NCBI GenBank assembly: GCA_025331565.1 | Contig: JAFREQ010000157.1 | Coordinates: 868,001 to 932,000 of the forward strand | Source: Holacanthus passer | Lineage: Eukaryota > Chordata > Actinopteri > Pomacanthidae | DNA: 64,000 bases | Direction: 5' to 3' | Shown here: positions 25,529-37,944 of the stretch, piece after piece | How positions within the stretch are numbered: position 1 is the stretch's first letter | Layout: each line of letters starts with the position of its first letter | Position numbers and translations under genes: made by a program | Notes under the pieces: generated by a model | What the model was told of the DNA's origin: nothing | The model's database searches: none | What the model saw: the letters and a program-made list of their open reading frames with translations, nothing else

Positions 25529-28500
25529 AGAATGACATTCAGAAAACATTCAGCCTTTTACATCTTAATGTCATATTACAGTGTTTGGTATCTTGCACAA
25601 GGTCATCTCATCCTTTTATTTGCCTTTTTTATCAAGAATATCTTCCCACTCAGGGGATGTAACTCTAGCCATAAAGCTATATTGGTTAATGGAGGTCTTA
25701 CTACATTAAAATGGGGTCCTCTTATTATAAAATGACTTTCATGTGCTAGAGGTTCAGATTAGCGAGGTTTCAGTGCCTGTGAAACCGGGATAACGTCTCT
25801 AAAGGTTAGCTTTTTTATGTAGGTCTAGGTTTCACCAGCCTCTAAGCCCGAACAATGCGAGGCCCAGTTTTGTCACTCTCATGGTTTTGTCTGCTCCCAG
25901 TGAGGCCCTAGGTGGAGAGTGAAATGAATCTTGGGTAAAGGCTCAATTAAAAGGCGGGATCCCTCGGCATGCCGGAGGCGCTCTGCAGTCTCCCCGGTCT
26001 GAATAGAAAGTGTCAGGAGGCGCTAACGCATTGAGCGGTGACCGTCAACTCAGACTGACAGCATGTCATCTCTCCTCTTTCAGCTTCACCAAGCAGTGCC
26101 CCCTGCTCATAATACACGCGCTTACACACATACCACATCCATATCCCCATCTGTACATACTGTACATACCAAACACACACAAGTGGAGCCTCCCACGCTT
26201 TAGCTATGAGGCTTCGAGCAACTCTGGTGAGTAACTCATTGACTCAGACAAATATTATCATATTCTCTCTCTTGCTTAGTCTCCTCGCCTCCTTACACAC
26301 ACTTGTCCATGTGGCCCAGCGCACATAAAAGCATGCACACACACGTACGCTTGCTCAGGAATGCACATTCACACAAATGAATGTGTACACACGCTGACAA
26401 ACTAATTAGTGGGTAGGAGTTCAGAGTCCTGGTGGTTTGTGGTCTGGTCGTGATAAAAAAACTCCAGTTAGCCTCATTAATCTTGGGATCTACACAGGGG
26501 AATTTAAACCATTTTTTCCCCTCACCAGCAACATTGTACAAAACAGCATCCAAAGCACAGACTATCAAATATCCTCCAGGGAACTCAACCAACATTGTCG
26601 TCATTGTACGATGACTGCGGCAGCATGTCCTGATATAAAAATGGCCTTGATTTGAGGAGGTTTTATCAGCCACTCTCTTGGATCGGGTGCCGGAAGAAAC
26701 AGAAGCGCTTTGTTAATACGCTCATTCAGCGAGGTGAAAGCGTTTAAACGGTTGACCCAAATGTGCCCAACTAAAGCACCATTAGAAAGAAAGCAAAGTG
26801 GATCTTGTGGGGTAAATAGCACAATCGCTTCTAATACATTGATGTTGGGTGCAGTGGCACGCTGCCGAGCCGGGGCCATTTCTATTCAAATGGCTTCGGT
26901 CACGTGTTTCAGGCCGTTTGCGCTTGGCTGAGCCCGGCTCCCCGGATTGGATCACCAATCTAAGGCCCCTGATTAGAATGCTGAAGTGGATCAGCAGATG
27001 ATTCACCTTCCCTTGGCTCCAGCTTCGAGCCGTATGTGTCTGCATGCCATTCAGCACAGTGCGGTAGCTTTTAGTGAATCTGTGTGTACAGTTGTAAAGT
27101 GGTAATCTACACGAACTTGTTTGTTTTTATCATGGTGACGTGTTTGGTGCTAAGCCTCATTGCTTTCCAGAACTCACTTGGCAAACAATCCGTGTGACAT
27201 TGTTTTCCTGGTTTGTCTTGGTGAACCAACTTTAAGTGTCTGTTTTTGTTTGTGGATGCACTGATCCCACTTTTTAACTCTGAAATAGAGCTGTAGCGAC
27301 CACCGAAGAGATTGAAGTCTTGTCCTTTGTTGTTGTTTTTTTTTCTGGGACCTTGGCTGTTTTTTTCAGCTTGAAAGGGTTTAACTTGATTAGAAACTTT
27401 TAGGTTGATTCCACTACTTGCCAACTCGTGTGAAGAGCTTTGAAACACAATTACTACTTTTATGTTGAAAAATAAAATGGATTTATTTCAGTCTGACTAT
27501 AAATTCCTAAAAATATAGTAAGAAATTTCATTGAAATAACAATGTAATCTGGTGCCAGTTGCAGAGAAATTGGAGGCACATTTCTGAAACTGTTTGTATT
27601 TATTTAGCTCCTCCATTTAAATAAAGCAGCTAACTTTAGAGACGTTCTTTTTGTTGGACACAGGCGGTGGGAGGGGGATTCATGACCTCAGAATTTCTAA
27701 AATCTTGGCTGTGGTCCTGCTCCCAGTACTACATATAATAATATTATAATACCTCTGGTTCCTGGCAGATTCTGAGAACTGAGCCAAAACCAGAGCTCTT
27801 TTTTCTGTTTCAACTTGAAAATGTGGAAAGGGGCATCAATGCATCACTACTACTACTATTAATATTCCTAAAATGTATTATTTCTTGTAGAGGATGTACC
27901 TACATGGTTGAATCACTAGTGTAATATTACTGCTGTATTATATCAATCAGTATCAGGAAAAGAGTACAACATGCATTTATTCATACAAAAGTTTTGCAGA
28001 GCATCACTTGCAGAAAGGTAGATCACCTAAACTCGATTACATAGGCCAATGAACTGGGAGAAGTTACAGGAATCTATTCTGTCAAAGCTCGAAGCTGTGA
28101 AATGTGTTTCATGAAAGGAGAGAACACATTCGCTCTTGTTTTGTCAATCATTTCCAGTTCAGTCCTATAATTGTGGACATACATTGTGAATGCCAGAATT
28201 ATTCAGCCGGTACTGACCCGGCCACGAGGAATGCATCATCAATAATTGATGTCTCCAGACATAACCGATATATTAGTATACTCACTGGCTGAGTCCAATA
28301 TTTTACCCAAATTTATTTAAAGCCATTAATTTTTTAGCTCTCGCTCTAAAATAGCTCGACATGTGTTAACCAGCTCACAGATGGATGACTGCCAAAGTTG
28401 CTTCATATCTCAGTTGGATAGAGCTGATTGGAAACTGGTTCACTGCTGTTTTCCTCTTTTATAAACCTAATAAAAACACATAATTTCAGGAAATACTAGA

Positions 28501-30189
28501 TCTTAGAAATGATACTCTTAGAAGTTTTTCTTTTACCCTCATTTGTAATTCATTAAATCATTAATCTTATCACAGGCTGTTTTTATTATCTCCTGTTGAT
28601 ATAATATGTTGTGGCAAGTTATTTATTCTCAGGTGACATGTTGTTTTTGTCCAAACGTATCAGTAATCAGTAATAACCGTGTGCATCAAAGTTATTTGAC
28701 AGTGAGCTAATGGCTGTGTCCAACAACTGAGAATCACATGCACTTTTCTTTAATAGTGAAATAACACTGTTTAAACAACTGAGAAAACAGCAGGGGAAAA
28801 AAAAAATCTGGAAAACTATGAACAACCACATCAGGTGATACCATATTTTAGCAGGATGTAGGTTTGATATCATTATCTGCACCGAGGGCTGAAGACTTGT
28901 TGTTGGTATTCAACTGATAATTTCTCTGACCCACAATCCTTTTTGGTTACCCAGCAACAGGCTGTCTGACGACGTCCCCCTGGAGGGAGATTTGCTTTAG
29001 GAGGCAGAGGAAGCAGGAGGGGGCTGGCCCATGGCGGGAGACTGAGAGAAAAAGAGAGATGCTATCTTTTATCAAGTACAGATGTATAAGCCAATCAGCG
29101 CCAGCCCTTGTTTCGGCTTTATCTGATACAGGTGCCGCAGGATGCCTCCCGGTCAGCTGCTGCACGGCCTAAAAAGAAGCACTGCAGAAAAAGCTGTGCA
29201 CTGTGCCTAACAGGAGAGAGAAATATAGCACAGGCAGTTTGGCAAGAGGCTGTCCATGGCCTGTAGCCCTGCCATAAACATTCCACACTTCAATATTCTT
29301 TGTATAGGAATCTCACGTTGTTATGAAAAAGTTTTTCATGCAGTAAGACTGTAATTTTTCTTCCTGCTCCCAAGGTAATGTCGGCAGCATGAATGCATCA
29401 CCTGCTCGAGGGTAATGTGTCGCACCGCAAAATGAAAGCAAAAACAAAATGCAGACTCTGATCTGGAGGGAGCTCTGCTCTCCGTGTACCTTTGCATACC
29501 TGCGAACAGCATGCCACTGCCGCACATTGATCTGTTGTATGGAAATAGTGCAACGTCTGATCGATCGGTTGAACTTGTCTGGACTGCGCTCATCATGTGC
29601 GGCTGAGCGAACCAGGGAGGCGAGAGGTGTGAAGGCTCTGGGAGTCGGCGGAGGCTGCGTTTTATCGTGCTGTCCTTGAACTGAGAGGAAGCTGCAATGC
29701 TGGAAGACCAGTGGTTGAGATAATTTCCTGTAAAGCAGTACCACACTTTAAAAACACCAGTAAGTTCAAAATCTTACTTAAATTGAACTACAGAAGCATA
29801 AGGGGCACTTTGTGAGTTATTCATGACGTCAAACCCCGTTTGTGATGTTTTTTATGGTTGGAATTTTTTCACCAATGGCCATTCAGTGTCTTGAAATTCT
29901 ATAATTACTTCTCTTTATAGTCATTTTCCTGGAAACTCATCTTCATAATCCAGTATTACTGTTTTTACCTTTATCTCATTGATAAGAGCCTCAAGTGTTT
30001 ACTCTTCAGTCTCTTCACACCATACCAGAGCTGTATCCTTTCCCTCTGCTGTACTTCACATTAAGAGTGTTCAACTTGTGAAAGTGTTCATTAAGGAGCA
30101 GAATGACGCCTGGCAGAGTTATATTATTAGATATTGTATTGTTAGATTGTTCTTTTTGATACATTAGTGTGTGAGCAGATTGTGACTGT
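25529..30189. other. Non-genic stretch with several enhancer-like blocks
   Basis: No supported gene in 4.7 kb. The blocks 25940-26080, 26720-27060, 28960-29290 and 29450-29690 are less AT-rich, non-repetitive and rich in short transcription-factor-like motifs. Overlapping frames on both strands at 29313-29746 do not resemble proteins. CA-rich sequence occurs around 26130-26400. Confidence 0.4.
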
Positions 30190-30380
30190 TGTAGTATGTT
30201 TTTATGTAAAATCTAGTCAAGTAACCAGTGACTAAAGGTGTCAGATAAATGTAGTGGAGTAAAAAGTATAATATTTCCTGCTGAAATGGCGAAGTAAATG
30301 TATAAAGTAGCATCAAATGGGAAAACTCAAGTCCAAGTTAGTAAATGTACTTGTTTACTGTAGTTATATTCCACCACTGC
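30190..30380 (-). repeat. Dispersed fish repeat (tacttaagt family), partial copy
   Basis: In reverse orientation this reads from 'ccaccactg'-type ends through 'ataaatgtagtggagtaaaa' (shown on the + strand) and 'gtagcatcaaatgggaaaac'. It is the opposite-orientation, shorter relative of 14516-14856. Non-coding. Confidence 0.6.
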
Positions 30381-32110
30381 CTGCTTGTGTATGTGGCTGG
30401 TATTATGGAAATTGAACAACTGTGTTCTGTGTTTGTGCGATCACAACAATGATTTTGCAAGAATTTTGCACACATTAAGAAAAATTATTTGATGATGACT
30501 GGATCTGCAGGAATTCACAGGCAGACATCTTCATCGATGTGTGCACCTTTCCCATTGTTGCGGCTGTCCCAGAACAGACATTGATTCTAAATTCACCCTG
30601 CAGACGACTGAGGATCGATCCCTTTTTGTGTCGCCCAGATCTTCTGCCAAGTACAAACCTGCCGAATGTCTCCCTTTCAGCCGAGAGAAAACGACTTTGT
30701 GTTCAGAGAAAAAAGCACACCAACACTGAAGGCAGTGTTTTTTTGTCTATGGTTCAGCAGCCTAATTGAATTTTTTAATAACGCTCACCAAAAGAAGAGA
30801 AGGTAGTTTGCTCCCTCTCAACTCGGCCTCACTTCTGGATTTACAAGGCATTAACATTCTGGAGAGAATGGGCTGCTCTCCTTTGAGAGGAAGGAAAAAA
30901 AAAAAACATTGTCAGGAAGCAGTTGTCTGTAAATGAATGGCAGGGTCACCCACCACAGTGCAATGTTAATGAGGAACAGTACACTGGTTCAGAATGCAGG
31001 AGGGCTTGAAAGAGGCAGGCTTGAATACAGCGCGTCACAGTAATTGAGGCGTACTCTCCTCGGCTCAGCCGCTGAAAACAATTTTAAAACATATGCCAAC
31101 AGTTTGAAATTGTTTTTGTTAAGGAGACCCTTTCATAATAATGTGTCATGCGTCAACAAAATTGCATTTAAATAAACTTTGACTCTTGCTATGATAGAAA
31201 AAGCATACACATTTTACATTAGCAACACTGCAGCAGAGGGCAAAGGTCAAGGCCACAATACTCAAACAATACTAACACAATACTACAACAAATGATGCAA
31301 ACAGATATTCTTGTGTGTCCAGAACATGTATGACAGAAAGGCTGAAAATAACAGCCTGGCAGGAAACCTTTTCTGGACATGTGATTCAGATTTGATAACT
31401 TGATAGCACACAAAGGGTTGTCTATGCAACTGGCAAAGCTATATGGCGCACACTTCTCATGTGAAGGTTGTGTGTTCTGAAGGACAAAGTCGCTGAAATG
31501 TCACGTCATATCTAGCTCACACTGCAGCAGGTAAGGAAGTGTCATTGCAAGTCGTTTGATTAGCACTTGACGGACACGTCATAGAAACAGCGTGACCTTT
31601 CTGGAGTTTCTGTGGCTATCAGCAGTTTGTGGAGCTGGAGCTCCGTTGCACACGTCCACTCTGCAGATACAAGCCTTATCACTTCGGAGTGTATTAAATT
31701 TTTGTTTCATATGAGGATAATGTTTTCTGTCTTGATTGCTACTGACAGTTGTTGAGGATATGACTCGTGACTGGAGCTGCCTCAATCGAGCTGTCGTGAG
31801 GATTTAACCCAAACACAGTGGTGGAATAAGCATGGATGTAGGCAGGCACACTAGAAAAAGAGGCAAAGAAAGATGAAAGGGACATTTGAGACCAATTAGA
31901 ATTAGAGAGGAGGAGAAAGGAAGTGATTCAGTGGATAGACGGCGACAGAAGGTCCATATTAAAGAAGCTTTGCAGCCTTTTTTGAAGTTGCGACACAGAC
32001 TGAAAGCAAAGGTGGGCATGTGGTGGAAAGAACACAAAATCCTGAGTTGTTACCAGTGAAGAACTAAATCAGATTCCAGAGTCACTGCTAATGAAAAACT
32101 GTAACAAGTC
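30381..32110. other. Non-genic stretch
   Basis: No supported gene. Two overlapping frames at 30539-30769 on the + strand cover the same bases, so at most one could be real; neither shows a motif. The block 30530-30730 may be conserved non-coding DNA. A 12-base A-run lies near 30895-30906. Confidence 0.45.
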
Positions 32111-32398
32111 GAGCTAAAATGATCCGTCAATGAAACAACTGGTCGATGGACAGAAAATTAACTGTCTTGATAATTGATTAACTTTTTGAGTCATTTTTCA
32201 AAGAAATTGCCAAAATCTTGTTCCGGCATCTCCAGTGGGAGGGTTTGCTGCTTTTCTCTGTTTAAATCATTGCAAACTGAATCTCTTATGACAGTGAGAC
32301 ATTTGAAGACGTCACCTGGGGCTTTAGAAAATGTGATGAGTATTTTTCAGTATTTTATTGCATTTAATAGACCAAAGAAACTCCAAATTAGTTCATCA
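32111..32398 (+). repeat. AT-rich interspersed repeat, best-preserved copy
   Basis: Reads 'agaaattgccaaaatcttgt', 'ggtttgctgcttttctctgt', 'catttgaagacgtcacctgg' and 'gggctttagaaaatgtgatg' in one uninterrupted copy. This order defines the family found in reverse at 5671-5785, 6425-6602 and 24822-25528. The ends contain 'gataattgattaact'-type units. Non-coding; probably a non-autonomous DNA element. Confidence 0.65.
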
Positions 32399-32479
32399 TG
32401 AAAATAAAGAATAATAGCAGCCCCAGTGCCAAGTAGTTTTTGAACAACAGAATCAAAGACTATATAGTAGATGATATAG

Positions 32480-32819
32480 TATTAGATACACCTATTCATT
32501 AACAAATGGATAGTGATGTGACCAACAAACTTCTAGATACTATTGATAACACAATGTAATGTATTTATAAGCAGATATAACTGCTTTTATTAATGTATTT
32601 GTCAACCGCTGTAACTTCTCCTGTGGGCAGCGATAAGTGGAGGTGTATAAACAGATAAGAAATGATAATATAATAAAACACAGTTGTTTTATTATAAAAG
32701 ATGGCTTCATTAAATAGTTAAAACTGATGATAAATACTGCACATAATAAACACTTAGAAATGTCCTTTTGTCTGCTATAAATACTAAAAAAAAATTGCGG
32801 CTTAAAATAAAGTGTTACC
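32480..32819 (+). repeat. Dispersed repeat ending in taaaataaagtgttacc
   Basis: The copy contains 'gtatttataagcagatataa', 'cttctcctgtgggcagcgat' and 'aaaacacagttgttttatta', and ends at 32803-32819 in the same 17 bases that end the nested element at 25197-25445. I remember this order from a widespread fish repeat. Class unknown to me; inverted ends suggest a DNA transposon derivative. Confidence 0.6.
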
Positions 32820-34022
32820 CTGAGAGCTAATCATGAACTACTTGATGGTATTCACTAATTAGCACTTAGTTCTTGTTTTTTTTCCTGTTGGACTTTGGAA
32901 TATGTCTTTACCTTTAGTATAATGAGAATAATGAGGGAATTAATTTTGGAATACGGTTAAATCTGCAAAAACAATACGTATTTTTCCTTTTAATCTGTGA
33001 AACTTTTGTTTATCAGTGCACATGGATTCATATGTCCTGAATGCAGTTGTATCAGGACTTGTTCTTCCTTCAGTTTTATGCTAATTAGGCTGAGGCAATC
33101 GTATCCTTGTAGGTTGAACGCTCACCTGACTCGTCATTATTGCCTGAGAAGTGGCACATAGTTCACAATGTCAAACCCGTGGAATGCAACACGAGTTAAT
33201 CCTCCCGTCGGGTCTGATGTGTGCGCATGGCCAAATAAATAATCTCCTGGCAGAAAGACTCATGCTTTTAATGCTTTTACCTTTAGTTATAATGGAGTGT
33301 AAAACCATTTGCTGCACATCTCTGGAGCCTTCAGCCTGAGATTCTTTCACTGGGTGACCATATTTTGCATGCGGCAGCTCAACGTCAAACTAAAAGCCTT
33401 CTATATGCAGCACTTAACTCACAGGTGGTTGCCTTGGTTGCCAGGGGCAGGACACTGTACGTGGAAAATGAATGCAACATATATTGGTGAGGTACAGTAT
33501 GTGGAAGAGAAAGAGCTACAGCAGCAGGACTACCAGCAGCATGCTTCTGATCCATTTTGTTTTAGTTGGAGAATGGGTGGATAATAATAAATGTCGGTCC
33601 AGTTCTCAGTGTATGTATCTTTGTACCAAACGCCAGGAGCATACACAGCAAGCTTTGTTGGATCCATTTGCCCACAGCACTACTCGGGTTTTTCATTTTT
33701 TATCTTTGGGTAGACTTCACCTGGGTACTCAGCCAATAACTATAAAATGTTCTCCAAGGTACAGTATATGGCATGTTAATTGTGAAACCCTGAGGTGGAG
33801 GCTTTCTGAGCGAAATCAATCATTTTCCAAAAACGAGTTATTCAAATGTGCTTGCTCTTAATGAATGTGATATTCATCATCTGTGGCTCATTAGGTTCCA
33901 CATAAGCACAGTCCATCACGGACCCATATTTAGATAATTCATGTCCTCATAAAAACGGGGAGTGCGTCGTTATCTTTGCCGAACAGTTTTCTTTAGTTTG
34001 TAGCACAAATTATGATAAGATC
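32820..34022. other. Non-genic stretch
   Basis: No supported gene. Two frames at 33309-33584 and 33472-33861 on the + strand overlap each other and have no protein motif or convincing splice context. Confidence 0.45.
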
Positions 34023-34200
34023 CTTAAAGGTGCAATATATAATATGTACAAGAATACCAGCTAGCCCCAGTCTATTCTGTCTCGTAATACCACTTTGTAC
34101 CTCAAGGGGCAGTAGTCTGATAGTACAGCCCCCTCAGTTTCAGCTGGGAGATATGTGAGAGCAGCATGTTTTGTTTATTCAGTCTCTTAAAAAAATAAAA
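34023..34200 (+). repeat. Possible dispersed repeat starting ttaaaggtgca
   Basis: Begins with 'ttaaaggtgcaatatata' and continues through 'caaggggcagtagtctgata' and 'ctcagtttcagctgggaga', ending in 'cttaaaaaaataaaatattt'. This resembles a fish repeat I remember. The reverse complement of its first bases recurs at 37933-37943. Confidence 0.4.
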
Positions 34201-35638
34201 TATTTTCACTATTTCAAAATGTCAAGAAAGGAAATATTCTTACACCTATTTTCCCTATCAACCATAAAAATACGACCGTACACCGTCTGAATTCAAGTTT
34301 CTCTCTTTTACAGAACTAAGACGAACTTAATCTCCTTAATTGGTGCAACGGATGAAGTGATGAGTCCCACAGTTTGAGGAAAGAAGCTGCAAATAATGCA
34401 GGATTAAGAAATAATAAGAGCACAAACTACCCCTATACGCACAAATTATTATTTTTACATTGCTGTATGTGTACAGATTGAAAAAACATTGGTACGTATT
34501 GGGGAGGTTTAGAGGTCTTGATAGGCAGGTTTGTGTTTCGCACTTTAGACAGATCCAGACCTGCTGTAGTTAGACCTGCGTCCAGTCTTTAAACTAAGCT
34601 AAACTAAATGTTTACTACACCCACACTGACATGAGAATATCTTCATACATTTTTCAAAATGTTAATCATTGTTTTAAACACAGTATATCTTAATCATATA
34701 TACTGAAAGTGACTTCATTAACCTCAAGAGGTGAGTAAACTTTATTCTACTTATAAAAAGTGGGTCAAGAGAGCTGATGGGTGTTTAGGTCGCCACCACA
34801 ACAACCCGGCTCCACACATGTGATACAGTGTATATTGTAGGAGACACTGGAGACCTGGTCAGGTTGTAAGTGCTTTGGTCTGTAACGTGTGCCATGACCC
34901 CTGGCAGGGCCTATTAGAGGAAATGTCTCTGTGGTCTACATGCCTCCAACCTCTCTGGCAGCCACCGAGCAACATCAATTACACCCACAGCAGCTCCAGC
35001 CTATAGCTACGCTAGTATATTGCCATCACCACAGGGGTAATTGGTCCACTATATACTTCCAATTCGAGCAAGTCGCAGCCTATTTTTCCAGTCAGTCGAC
35101 ATTGGTCCATGTAAAAATTGCTATTATGGCCTGCAGCTTCGCAATGGGGTCCTGAAATTGAACAAGAAGGGGGGAGGAGCAAAATACTGTACCTGTGGTG
35201 ATCACAGTGATCAGCTGTGAGATATTGATGCAGTTTCTGTCTTGGCACATGAAAACCTTTTACTCGCAGTGAATCACCACATACAGTACAGTAAAGTCGA
35301 GTAATGAGTTTTTTTTTCCCTTCACATATTCCTCTGAGATGGATGTACATGCATGATGCGTCTTGCTCCCCGCGGCACATACAGCTTCAATGTCCTCCTC
35401 TGCACTGATGCACACATAAACTGTTGTCGGGATTGGACCTGTGACCTTTTAATTTACGGGACATTTTCGCTACCCACCAGGCAAACGCCACCTTAAAGTG
35501 ACCAGACTGTTGTGTGAGAGACATTATGACAACAATAATTAACTCCATTTATTACATAGTCCAGAATAATGTAAATGTCTCATGTCATCTCTGTTTATAA
35601 TCCTTAACTTGACTGATATTAGTCATGACAGCAAGAGT

Positions 35639-35640
<2 letters not shown>
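34201..35640. other. Non-genic stretch
   Basis: No supported gene or recognised repeat. Frames near 34931-35380 on opposite strands overlap and look random. Confidence 0.45.
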
Positions 35641-35683
<43 letters not shown>

Positions 35684-35690
35684 CTCTCTT
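35641..35690 (+). repeat. (CA)n microsatellite followed by (TC)n
   Basis: About 20 CA units at 35641-35680, directly followed by a short TC run. Confidence 0.95.
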
Positions 35691-35770
35691 AACGCCACAG
35701 TCACACACTTGAATGCTTAATGCCACACACACACAAATTATGCACACATGCATACACTCTCTTGTTAATT

Positions 35771-35870
35771 CAACTTGATTCAATGAGGCTTTATTGGTGT
35801 GACGTTTTGATAAAAATATGTTGGCACAGTTTATAAATGCAGTAAACAAAGTGACAGATAAATAAATACT
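35771..35870 (-). repeat. Possible retroposon tail fragment
   Basis: 'caatgaggctttattggtgt' followed by 'gttggcacagtttataaatg' resembles, in reverse orientation, a fish retroposon 3' end with an AATAAAGCC-like signal. The match is short and degraded. Confidence 0.35.
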
Positions 35871-36078
35871 CACATTTACCAGCACATGCAAGTTCAAACA
35901 CACACCCAGTAAAGCTCCACACTTACATGCATGCACAGTTATAAAACACCATGTGTCCTCTGTGGATATGTGTGTGTGCTCAGTGTGGATTCTGCAGCAG
36001 ATGAAAGTTCAGTGCAAGTACATCCCAGCCCAAAGCGCTGTATGTGGTGTACATTCAAAAGGACAGCGAGAGCAAAAG

Positions 36079-36118
<40 letters not shown>

Positions 36119-36144
36119 ACACACACATACACACACAAACACAA
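36079..36144 (+). repeat. (CA)n microsatellite, interrupted
   Basis: About 33 CA-type units interrupted by three 'ta' or 'aa' variants. CA-rich sequence continues loosely to about 36300. It produces the longest, but meaningless, open frames of the window on both strands. Confidence 0.95.
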
Positions 36145-37732
36145 ACCTGAACACAACCATTCTCACACACACAAAGAGCAAGTCCCAGAATGCAGATGTA
36201 TGCCACACACAAACAGATGCACAGAGAGAGCAGATACGGACACAGAGCTGCATACGCCACAGAAGACAAACACACATGGGTGCACACATACGGAAACACC
36301 AGGCCCCCTGGCTGAGGCACTGAGGCCAATTAGGATGCCAAGGCCAATGCATCATCTGAGGGAGCCAGCTGTCTGTGGGCTGCCCTGATGTGGCTGTCCT
36401 CACTGCGCTCTGCAAGCCCTCTGCTCCTGGGGACTTGGACCAGATCTGACACGCAGGCGATCTCTCCCCTCGCTCTCTTTCAAGAAACAAGAGGCATGGA
36501 ACAAGCAACAGGTTAACTGGTTGGCTCATACAACTATTTCAATTCCATTTCCCTGTTTGAATCATTAATGCCGCTACATTAAACAAGACCTCGGACAAGA
36601 TGGTCTGTATCTTATCACTGCGGTGGTGTTGTTAGCGGTGATGTTTTTCAAAACTAAGACCTCATTTCTCATGAATAATGTTGCTGCTTTTTGGAGTAAA
36701 ATCTGTCTTTGTCAGTGCTGAACACAATAAGGATGTCAGAAATGTTCTTGTTTTTCTCTCCATTTTCCCTGAGTTTGCCTCTCCCTCACTCCACCATCTG
36801 CTGTTGTGAAATCTTGAAATCTTTAGCTCTGTTTGTGCCGGATAAACAGCACCGACCCAGTGGCATATAAAGTAAAACGCAGTGTAGAGGTTGGAAGAAT
36901 CTGCCAGTCCAACATTTTCCTTTGCTTTCGCTAATTATACTATCATCCTAAAACGTGTCTCAAAATACTGTATATTGATGTGACAGCATCACACAGACTA
37001 CAACAGTGACACAAAGAATACACAAAGAGGAATTCAGTCTAAATTATTCAGTTTCACTCCCAGAAGACACGTTCATCAGAGAGCGACTGTGATATGTTTT
37101 ATAGTGACTTCATTTTCAAGAGACACAGTTTGATGTGCAGCGGAGTCCAGCCGAGTGCTCAACCTTGACCATCTGCTGTGTGGGAGACGGGCTGAAGTCT
37201 CCCGGAGGACAGACAGAGGTCCTCTGACAGAGGTGCTGCTCAGGGTGAAGGAGAAAGAGACCAAACGGACTGCCATTTGATATTAAGGACGGTTTGATAT
37301 CAAAAATTAAAATACTTGATATTAAAAAATACTCCTCATATAATCCTTCTTCAAGCCAAGGAATAATATGCATCCGGAGTGATGCAAAAAGCCAGGTGTA
37401 AATGCAAGAGTAAGTCCTTCAAATCATTTTTAGAAGTCATGAAATACATTTGGCAACACTGAAAATAAACTGCAAATACAATGTGTGCAACACTGGGATC
37501 CTAATAGGAAAGACCCACTTATTTTAACACACATGATAACAGAGCTTTGGGATATATTGTTTGCATATAGTCAGAGATGGGGAACAAATAATAAAGTGGT
37601 TTATTGGCAATGTTAAAGGTCAAAATGTTATGAGACAAAATTAGTTGTGTGACTATGGAGCAATGTTTTGATCTGATTTGATTTGTATCTCTGGATGACA
37701 CGATAAACATCCTCACCACACTATTCCACTCA
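36145..37732. other. Non-genic stretch
   Basis: No supported gene. Loose CA-rich sequence at the start. A 12-base palindrome built on GATATC lies near 37294-37305, inside a 'gatatcaa/ttgatatta'-rich patch (37275-37330). Confidence 0.45.
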
Positions 37733-37944
37733 ACAGGTGGCGGTAGTGTGCCAAGAAAAGTAGCAGTGCACCAGCTAAATGCAGGGAAGACGAAGACTGA
37801 AAGCTAGCAAACATGGATGTAAATAGTACAGGTTTTTGTTTTTTCAAAACAATTGGCTTTGCAAATGTTTGTTAGGAAGCAGATGTCTTCAACACGATTG
37901 TTAGGCCTCAGGGATGCACACAATCTGTTATATGCACCTTTAAC
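37733..37944 (-). repeat. Possible dispersed repeat ending tgcacctttaa
   Basis: Contains 'caggtggcggtagtgtgcca', 'caaacatggatgtaaatagt' and ends in 'tatatgcacctttaa', all of which I remember from fish repeats. Its last 11 bases are the reverse complement of the first bases of the fragment at 34023-34200. Degraded and non-coding. Confidence 0.4.

Noticed and set aside
26293..26673. 126-codon minus-strand open frame
   Set aside because: Its end is a Cys/Val/His stretch from CA-rich DNA; no domain or splice support.
29313..29746. Two minus-strand frames (143 and 136 codons) and one plus-strand frame over the same DNA
   Set aside because: Three mutually overlapping frames cannot all be real and none shows protein-like motifs or a splice context.
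35939..36529. 196-codon minus-strand open frame, the longest in the window, and overlapping plus-strand frames
   Set aside because: They run through the CA/TG microsatellite and consist of Cys/Val or His/Thr repeats; the frame is open because of composition.
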